A DNA stretch of 64,000 bases from assembly GCF_009910675.1 (NCBI RefSeq), contig NZ_RSEJ01000025.1, positions 1-64,000 on the forward strand, in the 5' to 3' direction. The notes under the pieces were generated by a model that had not been told where the DNA came from, did no database searches, and saw nothing but the letters and a program-made list of their open reading frames with translations. Position 1 is the first letter of the stretch. Every line of letters begins with the position of its first letter. Of the stretch, positions 53,110 to 61,062 are shown one piece after another. Origin of the DNA: Photobacterium alginatilyticum. GTDB taxonomy: Bacteria > Pseudomonadota > Gammaproteobacteria > Enterobacterales > Vibrionaceae. Position numbers and translations under genes: made by a program.

Positions 53110-53189
53110 TTCGGTTGCTGCGGGCAGGTATGAGAGCCTGGCTGCAGTGTTTTGGGTTCCCTCTCCCCCAATGACAAAAAGGTCTGACA
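53110..53189 (+). promoter_or_regulatory. Structured leader of yhhQ
   Basis: A TATAAT at 53098-53103 predicts a transcript start near 53110. In the leader GAGAG (53132-53136) pairs with CTCTC (53161-53165), GCC/GGT extend it, and an A-rich AATGACAAAAAGG follows that includes the ribosome binding site. The layout (stem, then A-rich strand reaching a short CCT/AGG pairing) recalls preQ1-I riboswitches, but the conserved preQ1 loop bases are not clearly present. Low-confidence suggestion. Confidence 0.25.
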
Positions 53190-53867
53190 ATGACTGTATC
53201 TCAATTTTCTCTCGCGCAGCAGCGCAAAGCCTTATCGTTCCTTGTTGTATTCCACCTGCTGATCATTGCCTCGAGCAATTATCTGGTACAACTGCCGTTT
53301 ACCATTTTTGGCTTCCATACCACCTGGGGTGCCTTTACCTTTCCGTTCATTTTTCTGGCCACTGATCTGACTGTCAGAATTTTTGGCGCGGCGATGGCCC
53401 GGCAGATCATCCTGCGGGTGATGCTGCCGTCACTGGCGATTTCCTATGTGCTGTCGGTGCTGTTTTATCAGGGTGAATATCAGGGCTGGTCCCATTTAGG
53501 TGAGTTCAACTTGTTTGTGGCCCGTATCGCGATCGCCAGCTTCATGGCCTATCTGCTGGGGCAGATCATGGATGTCTCGGTGTTTAACCGCCTGCGCCAG
53601 ACCAAGCAGTGGTGGGTGGCACCAAGCTGTTCGACTATTTTTGGTAATGCCCTGGATACGGTGGCGTTCTTTGCTATCGCGTTTTACAACAGTCCGGATC
53701 CGTTTATGGCTGAGAATTGGGTCGAGATTGCCTTAGTGGACTACAGCTTCAAGCTGATCATCAGTCTTGGTCTGTTTGTGCCTATGTACGGGGTATTGCT
53801 CAATTACCTGATCAAGCGCCTGACGACGATAACCCCCAAGCTGGAGTCTCAGCAGGGGCTTATCTGA
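53190..53867 (+). CDS. yhhQ: Queuosine precursor transporter YhhQ
   Basis: A 225-residue inner-membrane protein of the vitamin/queuosine precursor transport family with six or seven spans. Signatures are FHTTWGAFTFPFIFLATDLTVRIFG and APSCSTIFGNALDTVAFFAIAF. E. coli YhhQ imports the 7-deazaguanines preQ0 and preQ1 for queuosine in tRNA. Strong terminator follows. Confidence 0.93.
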   Translation: MTVSQFSLAQQRKALSFLVVFHLLIIASSNYLVQLPFTIFGFHTTWGAFTFPFIFLATDLTVRIFGAAMARQIILRVMLPSLAISYVLSVLFYQGEYQGWSHLGEFNLFVARIAIASFMAYLLGQIMDVSVFNRLRQTKQWWVAPSCSTIFGNALDTVAFFAIAFYNSPDPFMAENWVEIALVDYSFKLIISLGLFVPMYGVLLNYLIKRLTTITPKLESQQGLI

Positions 53868-53890
53868 TACAATAAAGGGTATAGACTTAC

Positions 53891-53914
53891 AGCCGACGCC
53901 ATGTCGGCTTTTTT
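53891..53914 (+). terminator. yhhQ terminator
   Basis: AGCCGAC and GTCGGCT enclose GCCAT and are followed by six T. Confidence 0.85.
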
Positions 53915-53941
53915 GTACCCTAAGAAGTAGGAGCGGGAGTG

Positions 53942-54379
53942 ATGAAGATACGCCAGGCAAGTTTGACTGAAGCCGCACAGGTGCTGGCTCAGATCCGTGA
54001 GTTCGCCCAGCCTGCCGATGAACATGCGCTTGAGATTCGATTGAAAGGCAGAGCACCGCTGATCCTCGTGGCTGAGCTGGATGAGCAGTTGGTCGGGGTA
54101 AAAATCGGCTACCGCCTGTCCGAGACGTGTTTTTATAGCTGGCTGGGGGGCGTGGCACCCGAGGGGCGGTGTAGCGGGGTCGCGCAGGCGCTGTTGGAGG
54201 AACAGGAAACCTGGGTGAAACAGCAGGGCTTTGAGGAACTGCGGGTCAAATCGCGTAACCGTTTCCCGGCGATGTTGAGGTTATTGCTCAGAAATGGCTA
54301 TCTGATTGAACATATGGAGAAAAAAGACGGGCTTGAAGACTACAGGCTGCATTTTGTGAAGAACCTGGCAATTAAATGA
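53942..54379 (+). CDS. GNAT-family N-acetyltransferase
   Basis: A 145-residue acetyltransferase. The acetyl-CoA loop region reads GVAPEGRCSGVAQALLEEQETWVKQQGF, followed by the C-terminal beta-strand segment FPAMLRLLLRNGYLIEHMEKKDG. Substrate unknown. AGGAGCGGGAGTG precedes the ATG; GTG one codon earlier is possible. Its stop lies only 25 bases before the ryhB promoter. Confidence 0.85.
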   Translation: MKIRQASLTEAAQVLAQIREFAQPADEHALEIRLKGRAPLILVAELDEQLVGVKIGYRLSETCFYSWLGGVAPEGRCSGVAQALLEEQETWVKQQGFEELRVKSRNRFPAMLRLLLRNGYLIEHMEKKDGLEDYRLHFVKNLAIK

Positions 54380-54400
54380 CAATTATTCGCGATAAAATAC

Positions 54401-54428
54401 TTGCATCTCAAATGAGAATGGTTATTAT
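54401..54428 (+). promoter_or_regulatory. ryhB promoter with Fur box
   Basis: TTGCAT (54401-54406) and TATTAT (54423-54428) are -35 and -10 elements with a 16-base spacer. The 15-mer TGAGAATGGTTATTA (54413-54427) between and over them matches the 7-1-7 Fur core TGATAAT-N-ATTATCA at 11 of its 14 defined positions. Iron-loaded Fur would therefore block ryhB, as in other gammaproteobacteria. Confidence 0.75.
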
Positions 54429-54434
54429 TAACTT

Positions 54435-54612
54435 GCACTCAGCGAGGGGGAACAGCAAAAGGCTCCCTTGTTTGAAGGCACGACATTGCTCACATTGCTT
54501 CCAGTGTACTTCAGCGACGGTCTGTGTTTTTAGTGTAGGGCTGAAAACGAACACCAATTCTGCTGAGCGGCGCTTACCGGGTACTCATAACCTCAGGTAA
54601 CGCCGCTTTTTC
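54435..54612 (+). ncRNA. ryhB: RyhB small RNA
   Basis: The core GCACGACATTGCTCACATTG followed by CTTCCAGTGT (54477-54506) is the same as the E. coli RyhB pairing region. The RNA ends with a long stem (GCGGCG at 54567 with CGCCGC at 54601-54606) and a T run. At about 178 nt it is longer than E. coli RyhB (about 90 nt), as known for vibrios. When iron is short it represses iron-using proteins through Hfq. It sits between the GNAT gene and elbB, upstream of polA. The 5' end is inferred from the promoter. Confidence 0.93.
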
Positions 54613-54623
54613 TTTTCTGGCGC

Positions 54624-55274
54624 CTAGGCCAGCTTCACCAGTTCCTTCACCAGCTTGTTGATACCGCTTGCCGCCTCCGAGATACTGCCTGCCAGCATAT
54701 AGGCCGGGGTCGTCAGGATACGTCGCTTTTGATCCAGTACGAAGTCGTTAACCGGACAGTTGATGTGTTCGCCTCCCATCTTGTTGAAGGCGTTGGCGGT
54801 ATCCTGATCGGTACCAATGGTCCCTTTGGCACCCGGGCCGTAGATCGTTGGGATCAGGGTCGGGGCAATACACAGATAGGCGGCAGGCTTTTCTTCCTTG
54901 GCAAAGGCCTGGCAGGCTCTTTTCACTTCCGGATTCACTTCGCAACCGGCCCCGGTGAACGCGAAATCGGACAGATTTTTAGCGGCGCCAAATCCGCCCG
55001 GCAGTAACAGGGCATCGTAGTCTGTGGCATTGAGGTTGACGATATCGTCAATATTGCCGCGGGCAATACGGGCAGCCTCGACCAGTACGTTGCGGGTTTC
55101 ATCCATTTCTGCGCTGGTGATATGGTTAATGACATGGTGCTGGGCAATATTGGGGGCGAAGCAGTGCCAGGTTGCGCCTTCTTGCTCGATGGCATGCAGC
55201 GCCAATACGGCCTCGTGGATTTCAGCTCCGTCAAATACTCCTGAGCCGCTTAAAATAACTGCGATTCTCTTCAT
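54624..55274 (-). CDS. elbB: Isoprenoid biosynthesis glyoxalase ElbB
   Basis: A 216-residue DJ-1/PfpI-superfamily protein. The nucleophile cysteine region reads KPAAYLCIAPTLIP, with LLLPGGFGAAKNLSDFAFTG and RRILTTPAYMLAGSISEAASGINKLV matching ElbB. The E. coli protein shows weak glyoxalase activity and genetic links to isoprenoid synthesis. AAAGGAAGCCAAA precedes the chosen ATG. Convergent with ryhB. Confidence 0.92.
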   Translation of the reverse strand: MKRIAVILSGSGVFDGAEIHEAVLALHAIEQEGATWHCFAPNIAQHHVINHITSAEMDETRNVLVEAARIARGNIDDIVNLNATDYDALLLPGGFGAAKNLSDFAFTGAGCEVNPEVKRACQAFAKEEKPAAYLCIAPTLIPTIYGPGAKGTIGTDQDTANAFNKMGGEHINCPVNDFVLDQKRRILTTPAYMLAGSISEAASGINKLVKELVKLA

Positions 55275-55331
55275 TTTGGCTTCCTTTATGGTCAGATATG
55301 CCTGTTTTTGCATTCAGATATTCTTATTTCA

Positions 55332-55498
55332 GATCGATCTGTTAACTTTTTCCACAATTAATGATCATTTTAGGATCGAGGATTCATTTTTGCTTAAGAT
55401 CTTAAGTTGTTGATTTATATTGAGTTGAATGGAAATTGCATAATTTTCATGTTTTTTGATCAACTGTTTGATTTTAAATACTAACAAAGTTATCCACA
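55332..55498. promoter_or_regulatory. polA upstream region with DnaA box and GATC cluster
   Basis: A consensus DnaA box TTATCCACA lies at 55490-55498, a one-mismatch copy TTTTCCACA at 55348-55356. GATC occurs six times in 130 bases (55332, 55336, 55363, 55374, 55398, 55458). CTTAAGATCTTAAG (55393-55406) is a perfect 14-bp palindrome. The stretch is AT-rich. DnaA is reported, from memory, to stimulate polA in E. coli, so a regulatory role is likelier than an origin. Confidence 0.6.
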
Positions 55499-55598
55499 GA
55501 TAATGGTGGCTTGGTGGAAAACATCAGTTAACACTTGCGGGCTGTCATGGCATTCTAGTGCCCTAACTCTTTCATCCCCCGGATATAAGAATATCGTT

Positions 55599-58370
55599 AT
55601 GGCAACTATCCCTGAAAATCCACTTATCCTGATTGATGGATCCTCTTATCTCTATCGCGCCTATCACGCAGCACCGAACTTCACAAACTCTGACGGTGAG
55701 CCGACGGGAGCAGTATTTGGTGTCGTGAATATGTTGCGTAGTCTTCTGCGCCAGTTTTCAACCGAGCACATTGCGGTGATCTTTGATGCCAAGGGCAAAA
55801 CCTTCCGAGATGATATGTATCCGGAGTATAAGGCCAACCGCCCACCGATGCCGGATGATCTTCGGGGGCAGATTGAGCCGCTGCATGCCGTGATCAAGGC
55901 AATGGGACTGCCGTTGATCTCGATTTCAGGGGTTGAGGCGGACGATGTGATCGGCACCCTGGCCACTCAGGCATCGAAAGAGAACATGCCGGTATTGATC
56001 AGCACCGGTGATAAAGACATGGCCCAGCTGGTGGATCAGAACGTTACCCTGATCAATACCATGACCGATGTCGTGATGGATCCGGCCGGTGTTGTTGATA
56101 AGTTCGGGATCGGCCCTGAGTTGATCATCGACTACCTGGCTTTGATGGGCGATAAGGTGGATAACATTCCGGGCGTACCCGGGGTCGGTGAAAAGACGGC
56201 CAAGGCGCTGCTTACCGGGATCGGTGGTCTGGATGCATTGTATGACAACCTAGATGCGATCCCGCCATTGGGTTTCCGTGGCTCGAAGACGATGCCGAAG
56301 AAACTGGAAGAACATAAAGAGGCAGCTTACCTGTCCTACGAGCTGGCAACGATCAAGCTGGATGTCGAGCTGGATGTGACCCCGGATCAGCTGCGTAAAG
56401 GCGAACCTGATACCGACGAGCTGATAAAGTTGTTCGGCAAGCTGCAGTTCCGCCGCTGGCTGGCAGAAATGCTCGATGGCGGTGACGGCAAAATTGTGGC
56501 CGAGGAGCACTCTGCTCAGCCTGCTGCCGAAAAGAAAACAGTGGCACCGACTATTGATCGCAGTGGTTATGAAACCGTACTCGATGAAGCGGCGTTTGCT
56601 AGCTGGCTGGAGCAGCTTAAGGGCGCTGAGGTCGTGGCATTCGATACCGAGACCGACGGTCTGGATTATATGACGGCCAATTTGGTCGGGTTGTCGTTTG
56701 CCGTCGAGGAAGGCAAGGCAGCCTATGTGCCTGTTGCCCATGATTACCTTGATGCACCGGCTCAGCTGGATCGCGACTGGGTACTGGAGCAGCTCAAACC
56801 GTTGCTGGAAGATCCGCAGCAGGCCAAGGTCGGGCAGAACCTTAAGTTTGATGCCAGCATTCTGGCTCGCTATGGCATCGAGATGCAGGGTATTCGCTAC
56901 GACACTATGCTGGAGTCTTATGTCTACAACAGTGTGGTCGGCCGTCACGATATGGACAGTCTGTCCCTGCGCTACCTCGAACACAAGACCATTAGCTTTG
57001 AAGAGATTGCCGGCAAGGGCAAGAAGCAGCTGACGTTCAACCAGATTGATTTGGAACAGGCCGGACCATATGCCGCAGAAGATGCCGACATTACGCTGCG
57101 TCTGCACAACCTGCTGATTGAGAAAGTGAACGCCGACGAGAAGCTGAAGTCGGTGTTTGACGATATCGAGATGCCGCTGGTACCTGTATTGTCACGCATG
57201 GAGCGTACCGGGGTTTTGATTGACAGCATGCTGCTTAGCGCACAGTCGAGTGAAATTGCCGTTCGCCTTGATGAGCTGGAGAAGAAAGCCTTCGAGATTG
57301 CCGATCAGGAATTCAATCTCAGCTCGCCAAAGCAGCTGCAGGCTATCCTGTTTGAGAAGATGGGGCTGCCGGTACTGAAGAAAACACCGTCAGGTGCGCC
57401 TTCCACCAATGAAGAGGTGCTGCAGGAGCTGGCACTGGACTATCCGCTGCCGAAACTGATCCTGGAGTATCGCGGCCTGGCCAAGCTGAAGTCGACCTAC
57501 ACGGACAAGCTGCCTAAGATGGTCAACCCGGCGACAGGCCGTGTGCATACCTCTTATCATCAGGCTGTGACTGCGACCGGGCGCCTGTCATCCAGTGATC
57601 CGAACTTGCAGAATATTCCGGTTCGTAACGAAGAAGGTCGCCGTATTCGCCAGGCATTTATCGCCCCGACGGGGTATAAAGTGCTGGCTGTCGACTACTC
57701 GCAAATCGAGCTTCGGATCATGGCGCACCTCTCTGGTGATCAGGCGCTGCTTGATGCGTTCAGACACGGCAAAGATATCCACGCCGCGACGGCGGCAGAA
57801 ATTCTGGGCCTGCCAATTGAGTCGGTGACCAGCGAACAGCGTCGCCGTGCCAAGGCCATCAACTTTGGTCTGATCTACGGTATGAGTGCCTTTGGTCTGG
57901 CGAAACAGCTCGATATGGGCCGTAATGAAGCGCAGGACTATATGAACCTGTATTTCGAGCGCTACCCGGGTGTGCTGGAATATATGGAAAGTACCCGTAC
58001 GACAGCAAGCGAGCAGGGATATGTCGAAACCCTGTTCGGCCGTCGTTTGTATCTGCCGGACATCAAGTCCCGCAACGGTATGCGTCGCAAGGCGGCTGAA
58101 CGCGCTGCGATCAATGCCCCGATGCAGGGAACGGCTGCCGATATTATCAAGCGCGCGATGGTGCTGGTCGATCAGTGGGTCGCAGAACAAGAGACTGGCC
58201 GGGTTCGACTTCTGATGCAAGTTCATGACGAACTTGTCTTTGAAGTACAGGAGTCGGAACTGGAAAGCGTGAGTGCGGAAGTCCGCCGCCTGATGGAATC
58301 AGCGGCTGAACTGGATGTCCCATTGATTGCTGATGCCGGTACTGGCGATAACTGGGACCAGGCACACTAG
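55599..58370 (+). CDS. polA: DNA polymerase I
   Basis: A 923-residue polymerase for Okazaki-fragment processing and repair. The N-terminal 5' nuclease (1-300: ISGVEADDVIGTLA, STGDKDMAQLV) is followed by a 3'-5' exonuclease with the acidic motif FDTETDGLDY (about 348-357) and by the polymerase with VDYSQIELRIMAHLS (about 700), KAINFGLIYGMS and QVHDELVFEV (about 875). All catalytic motifs intact. I chose the ATG giving MATIPENPLILIDGSSYLYR; the frame is open 32 codons upstream. Confidence 0.98.
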   Translation: MATIPENPLILIDGSSYLYRAYHAAPNFTNSDGEPTGAVFGVVNMLRSLLRQFSTEHIAVIFDAKGKTFRDDMYPEYKANRPPMPDDLRGQIEPLHAVIKAMGLPLISISGVEADDVIGTLATQASKENMPVLISTGDKDMAQLVDQNVTLINTMTDVVMDPAGVVDKFGIGPELIIDYLALMGDKVDNIPGVPGVGEKTAKALLTGIGGLDALYDNLDAIPPLGFRGSKTMPKKLEEHKEAAYLSYELATIKLDVELDVTPDQLRKGEPDTDELIKLFGKLQFRRWLAEMLDGGDGKIVAEEHSAQPAAEKKTVAPTIDRSGYETVLDEAAFASWLEQLKGAEVVAFDTETDGLDYMTANLVGLSFAVEEGKAAYVPVAHDYLDAPAQLDRDWVLEQLKPLLEDPQQAKVGQNLKFDASILARYGIEMQGIRYDTMLESYVYNSVVGRHDMDSLSLRYLEHKTISFEEIAGKGKKQLTFNQIDLEQAGPYAAEDADITLRLHNLLIEKVNADEKLKSVFDDIEMPLVPVLSRMERTGVLIDSMLLSAQSSEIAVRLDELEKKAFEIADQEFNLSSPKQLQAILFEKMGLPVLKKTPSGAPSTNEEVLQELALDYPLPKLILEYRGLAKLKSTYTDKLPKMVNPATGRVHTSYHQAVTATGRLSSSDPNLQNIPVRNEEGRRIRQAFIAPTGYKVLAVDYSQIELRIMAHLSGDQALLDAFRHGKDIHAATAAEILGLPIESVTSEQRRRAKAINFGLIYGMSAFGLAKQLDMGRNEAQDYMNLYFERYPGVLEYMESTRTTASEQGYVETLFGRRLYLPDIKSRNGMRRKAAERAAINAPMQGTAADIIKRAMVLVDQWVAEQETGRVRLLMQVHDELVFEVQESELESVSAEVRRLMESAAELDVPLIADAGTGDNWDQAH

Positions 58371-58404
58371 ACATTAGCCTGACGGTTTTGTGGTTTAGAA
58401 ATGG

Positions 58405-58434
58405 ATAGCTGGCGGTATGCCAGCTATTTTTTTA
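58405..58434 (+). terminator. polA terminator
   Basis: ATAGCTGGC and GCCAGCTAT enclose GGTAT and are followed by seven T. Confidence 0.92.
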
Positions 58435-58546
58435 TGAAAATTAAAGAATGGTAAAATTACTATTAGGTGAAATTAGTTACGAATTTCTGAAAAAAAATTA
58501 CAAAAATGACTTTTCAAATCTGTGCAATTGATATACAGTTATCGGC

Positions 58547-58649
58547 GTAGGGTACAGAGGTAAGATGTTCTATCTTTCAGACCTTTTGTTTCACGTTATT
58601 GGATTTGGCTGATTCAGCCGCCCTGGTCTTTTGACCAGGGCGTTTTTTA
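58547..58649 (+). ncRNA. spf: Spot 42 small RNA
   Basis: The first 40 bases, beginning GTAGGGTACAGAGGTAAGAT, are the same as E. coli Spot 42. GGATTTGGCTGA follows, and the RNA ends in the terminator CGCCCTGGTC/GACCAGGGCG with six T. It lies directly downstream of polA, as in E. coli and vibrios. A TTTTCA (58511-58516) and TACAGT (58534-58539) pair with 17-base spacing fits the promoter. Known role: Hfq-dependent control of sugar and central metabolism genes, repressed by cAMP-CRP in E. coli. Confidence 0.96.
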
Positions 58650-58882
58650 TTTTATCGTCCCAAAAATTCCTGCCTGTTGTTTTTTCCTGTTTTGATTTCC
58701 TGTTTTGCCGACTCATATCGTTATATTGCTCAATAATTATGCATATCATTGCTTATATGCTTAATATCAACCAACTTCGGCTGAGTGGTCTATTGCCTGT
58801 CGGAACTAAAGGTAAGTTTTAAGCGTTTTTGATTTTAGAGTAATTACTTTAATTTTTATCAATAGAGCGGTATAATCATGCA

Positions 58883-58980
58883 CGCTTCTTGTTCATATTT
58901 GTTTTTGGTAGCGGGTCGATAAACCGGCTAGCCAACACATCCATGAAAATGCCACCCCCGATTTGGGGTGGCTTTTTTTT
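58883..58980 (+). ncRNA. Probable small RNA downstream of Spot 42
   Basis: A consensus TATAAT at 58871-58876 and a strong terminator (GCCACCCC/GGGGTGGC with eight T, ending 58980) bracket about 98 bases with no credible ORF. An inner stem near GGTAGC/GCTAGCC and a U-rich 5' part resemble Hfq-binding sRNAs. From memory, a second sRNA downstream of spf (called VSsrna24) is described in Aliivibrio; this may be its counterpart. The strand is set by promoter and terminator. Start inferred. Confidence 0.7.
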
Positions 58981-59250
58981 CGCCTTCTTATTCATAGAAA
59001 TGTAATTAACTTCCATATGCAGCGGTGCGCATTTGTGTTTTTGTTGGTATTAATTTGCGACAAAAAACAACTGGATCTATTTTTGCCGCCAAACGGCTAA
59101 AAAACGGAGTTTAGGGCGAGGAAACGCGGGCTGGAAGCTGATAGATGTGATTAAAAAGCAGACAAAATCGGGATAAAAAACTTGCGTTGGTGAGGGAATT
59201 CATTGATCCTTTTAGGACAAAAATAAAAACCTCCTATTTCTCTCCCGTTG

Positions 59251-59277
59251 CCCCACCTGGAAGGTGGGGAATTTTTA
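59251..59277 (+). terminator. Orphan plus-strand terminator
   Basis: CCCCACCT and AGGTGGGG enclose GGA and are followed by AATTTTTA. It points to the plus strand, but no gene lies on that strand between 58981 and this hairpin. The T run is wrong for the convergent yihA. It may end a further small RNA within 59000-59250. The rest of that stretch is AT-rich and shows no ORF I can support. Confidence 0.6.
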
Positions 59278-59317
59278 TGGCCCCGTCCATAGAGCCATAT
59301 TCTCTTGCTTACGTCAG

Positions 59318-59983
59318 TTACTCGGCATCGTTGCCGGAAGCTGCTTCTTCCTGTTCCAATAATGCTTGCTGACGCGCCAGCTCAGGGGCAAACCAGCTAT
59401 CTAGCTTGCGGCGCACCTGATCAACACCAATACCCTTCAGGGAAGAGAATACCTCCACCTGCACATCACCGCCGAAGCTGAGGGCAGTGTTACGTACTGT
59501 CATGAGCTGCTTCTTGCGGGCACCGCTTTTCAGCTTGTCTGCTTTGGTCAGCAATACCAGGACCGGCAACCGACTTTCGACAGCCCAGCTGATCATTTGC
59601 TGATCGAGATCTTTCATCGGATGACGAATATCCATCAATACCACCAGGCCCTGCAGGCACTCGCGCTTTTGCAGGTACTCACCCAGAGATTTCTGCCATT
59701 TCAGCTTCATTTCCAGCGGGACCTGGGCAAAGCCGTAGCCTGGCAGATCGATCAGGTTGCAGCCGCCCACAACCTCGAACATGTTAATAAGCTGGGTACG
59801 CCCCGGTGTTTTGGAGGTACGTGCCAGACTTTTCTGATCGGTAATACGGTTAAGGGCACTTGACTTACCTGCATTGGAGCGGCCAGCAAATGCGATCTCA
59901 ACGCCTGTGTCGTTTGGCAAGTGACGAATATCCGGTGCACTTGTGATGAAGCCTGTATTTCTATAGTTGAGAGGTTGATTCAC
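59318..59983 (-). CDS. yihA: Ribosome biogenesis GTP-binding protein YihA/EngB
   Basis: A 221-residue essential GTPase of 50S assembly and division. G1 is GRSNAGKSS (34-42), G2 is TSKTPGRTQ, G3 is DLPGYG and G4 is TKADKL. I chose the GTG at 59983 because GGAG lies seven bases upstream; a TTG five codons earlier also opens the frame. The position next to spf and polA is conserved. Confidence 0.95.
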   Translation of the reverse strand: MNQPLNYRNTGFITSAPDIRHLPNDTGVEIAFAGRSNAGKSSALNRITDQKSLARTSKTPGRTQLINMFEVVGGCNLIDLPGYGFAQVPLEMKLKWQKSLGEYLQKRECLQGLVVLMDIRHPMKDLDQQMISWAVESRLPVLVLLTKADKLKSGARKKQLMTVRNTALSFGGDVQVEVFSSLKGIGVDQVRRKLDSWFAPELARQQALLEQEEAASGNDAE

Positions 59984-60141
59984 TGTTAACTCCGTCAAGT
60001 CTTCATGTAGTCGACTGATTACTTTTATGTGAAATTGTGTAAAATGTACGAAAACCGTGCTTGGTTTGTGGTCGCATTGTATACCATGTAACTGAGCATT
60101 ACCTGTGGTACTGGAAGCTCTATAATTATAAACGGAATGTC

Positions 60142-60759
60142 ATGAAGAAATTAGCACTGATATTGACTCTTCTTGCCAGTTGCTCAGCCTGGGCCCAAGG
60201 AGATGCAGAAGCTGGAAAAGCGAAAGCCGCGACCTGTGCTGCCTGCCATGGTGCAGACGGTAACAGCATAATGGCGCAATACCCGAAAATTGCCGGTCAG
60301 CACCCTGGTTATCTTGAAAAACAGCTCAAGGATTTCAAGCTAGCGATGACGACGGGCGGCAAGCAAGGCCGTAACGATCCGGTAATGGGCGGTATGGCGA
60401 TGCCGCTGACCGAACAGGATATGGCGGATCTGGCAGCATACTACGCCACCCTGCCTATCTCTGACAATACAACACCGGAATCCTCGATTGACGTTGGCCA
60501 GCAGCTGTATCGCTTTGGTGATGCCGAGCGAGGTATTGCCGCGTGTACTGCCTGTCACGGTCCTCGTGGTAACGGTACCAGCTTGTCTGGCTTCCCTAAA
60601 ATTTCTGGCCAGAATGGTGAATACGTCAAACTGCAGTTGGAGAAATTCCGTGCAGGCCAGCGTAGCAATGATTTGAATGCGATGATGCGTTCAGTAGCAG
60701 CAAAACTGTCTGATGACGAAATTACCGCCCTGTCACAGTACGTAGGTGGCTTACACTAA
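60142..60759 (+). CDS. Dihaem cytochrome c4
   Basis: A 205-residue periplasmic electron carrier. Signal peptide about 1-19, then two c-type haem motifs, CAACH (32-36) and CTACH (about 136-140). Axial Met candidates are in GGMAMPLTEQD and LNAMMRSVAAKL. It passes electrons from the bc1 complex to terminal oxidases. The ATG at 60142 gives the signal peptide; the frame is open further upstream without a binding site. Its own terminator follows. Confidence 0.95.
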   Translation: MKKLALILTLLASCSAWAQGDAEAGKAKAATCAACHGADGNSIMAQYPKIAGQHPGYLEKQLKDFKLAMTTGGKQGRNDPVMGGMAMPLTEQDMADLAAYYATLPISDNTTPESSIDVGQQLYRFGDAERGIAACTACHGPRGNGTSLSGFPKISGQNGEYVKLQLEKFRAGQRSNDLNAMMRSVAAKLSDDEITALSQYVGGLH

Positions 60760-60791
60760 ACAAACCGCAGTATTCCAGTATTGAGTAACCC

Positions 60792-60817
60792 AAAGGCAGC
60801 CTCGGCTGCCTTTTTTA
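60792..60817 (+). terminator. Cytochrome c4 terminator
   Basis: AAGGCAGC and GCTGCCTT enclose CTCG and are followed by further T residues. Confidence 0.88.
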
Positions 60818-60896
60818 CTTTTTAGAAGAAGCTAAGGCTGCCGGGGGCCAACTAAATGACAGTTAACACTGAAAAAACGCGGATGGCTGAGTAGCT

Positions 60897-60914
60897 TGTA
60901 AGAGATCTGCCATT
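60897..60914. promoter_or_regulatory. Possible UvrY/VarA (GacA-type) site
   Basis: TGTAAGAGATCTGCCATT has a good left half of the GacA-family box (TGTAAG-N6-CTTACA) and a poor right half. It lies about 165 bases upstream of the inferred csrB-type start, similar to the far-upstream UvrY site of E. coli csrB. The gap 60818-61060 otherwise holds the promoter TTGTAT (61029-61034) and TAAAGT (61051-61056). Confidence 0.35.
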
Positions 60915-61062
60915 CCTTGCTGGCGATGATGATGAAAGTTTTTAGAGGGATGGTAACTAAATTCTTATTCATCAATACCTTATTATTGTTGAAATAATGT
61001 TCCAAAAAAATAACCGCCAGGGGCAATCTTGTATCGGGGCTGAATCAGCGTAAAGTATGCGT

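Noticed and set aside
54376..54600. A 74-codon frame over the ryhB region.
   Set aside because: It coincides with the ryhB promoter and RNA, whose core is conserved as RNA.
55332..55498. A replication origin at the DnaA box/GATC cluster.
   Set aside because: Only one consensus DnaA box, no array or clear unwinding repeat set, and the known vibrio chromosome I origin lies beside mnmG/mioC, which are not here. A regulatory region for polA is likelier.
58631..58822. A 63-codon frame after Spot 42.
   Set aside because: It starts inside the Spot 42 terminator and lacks a ribosome binding site, despite its hydrophobic composition.
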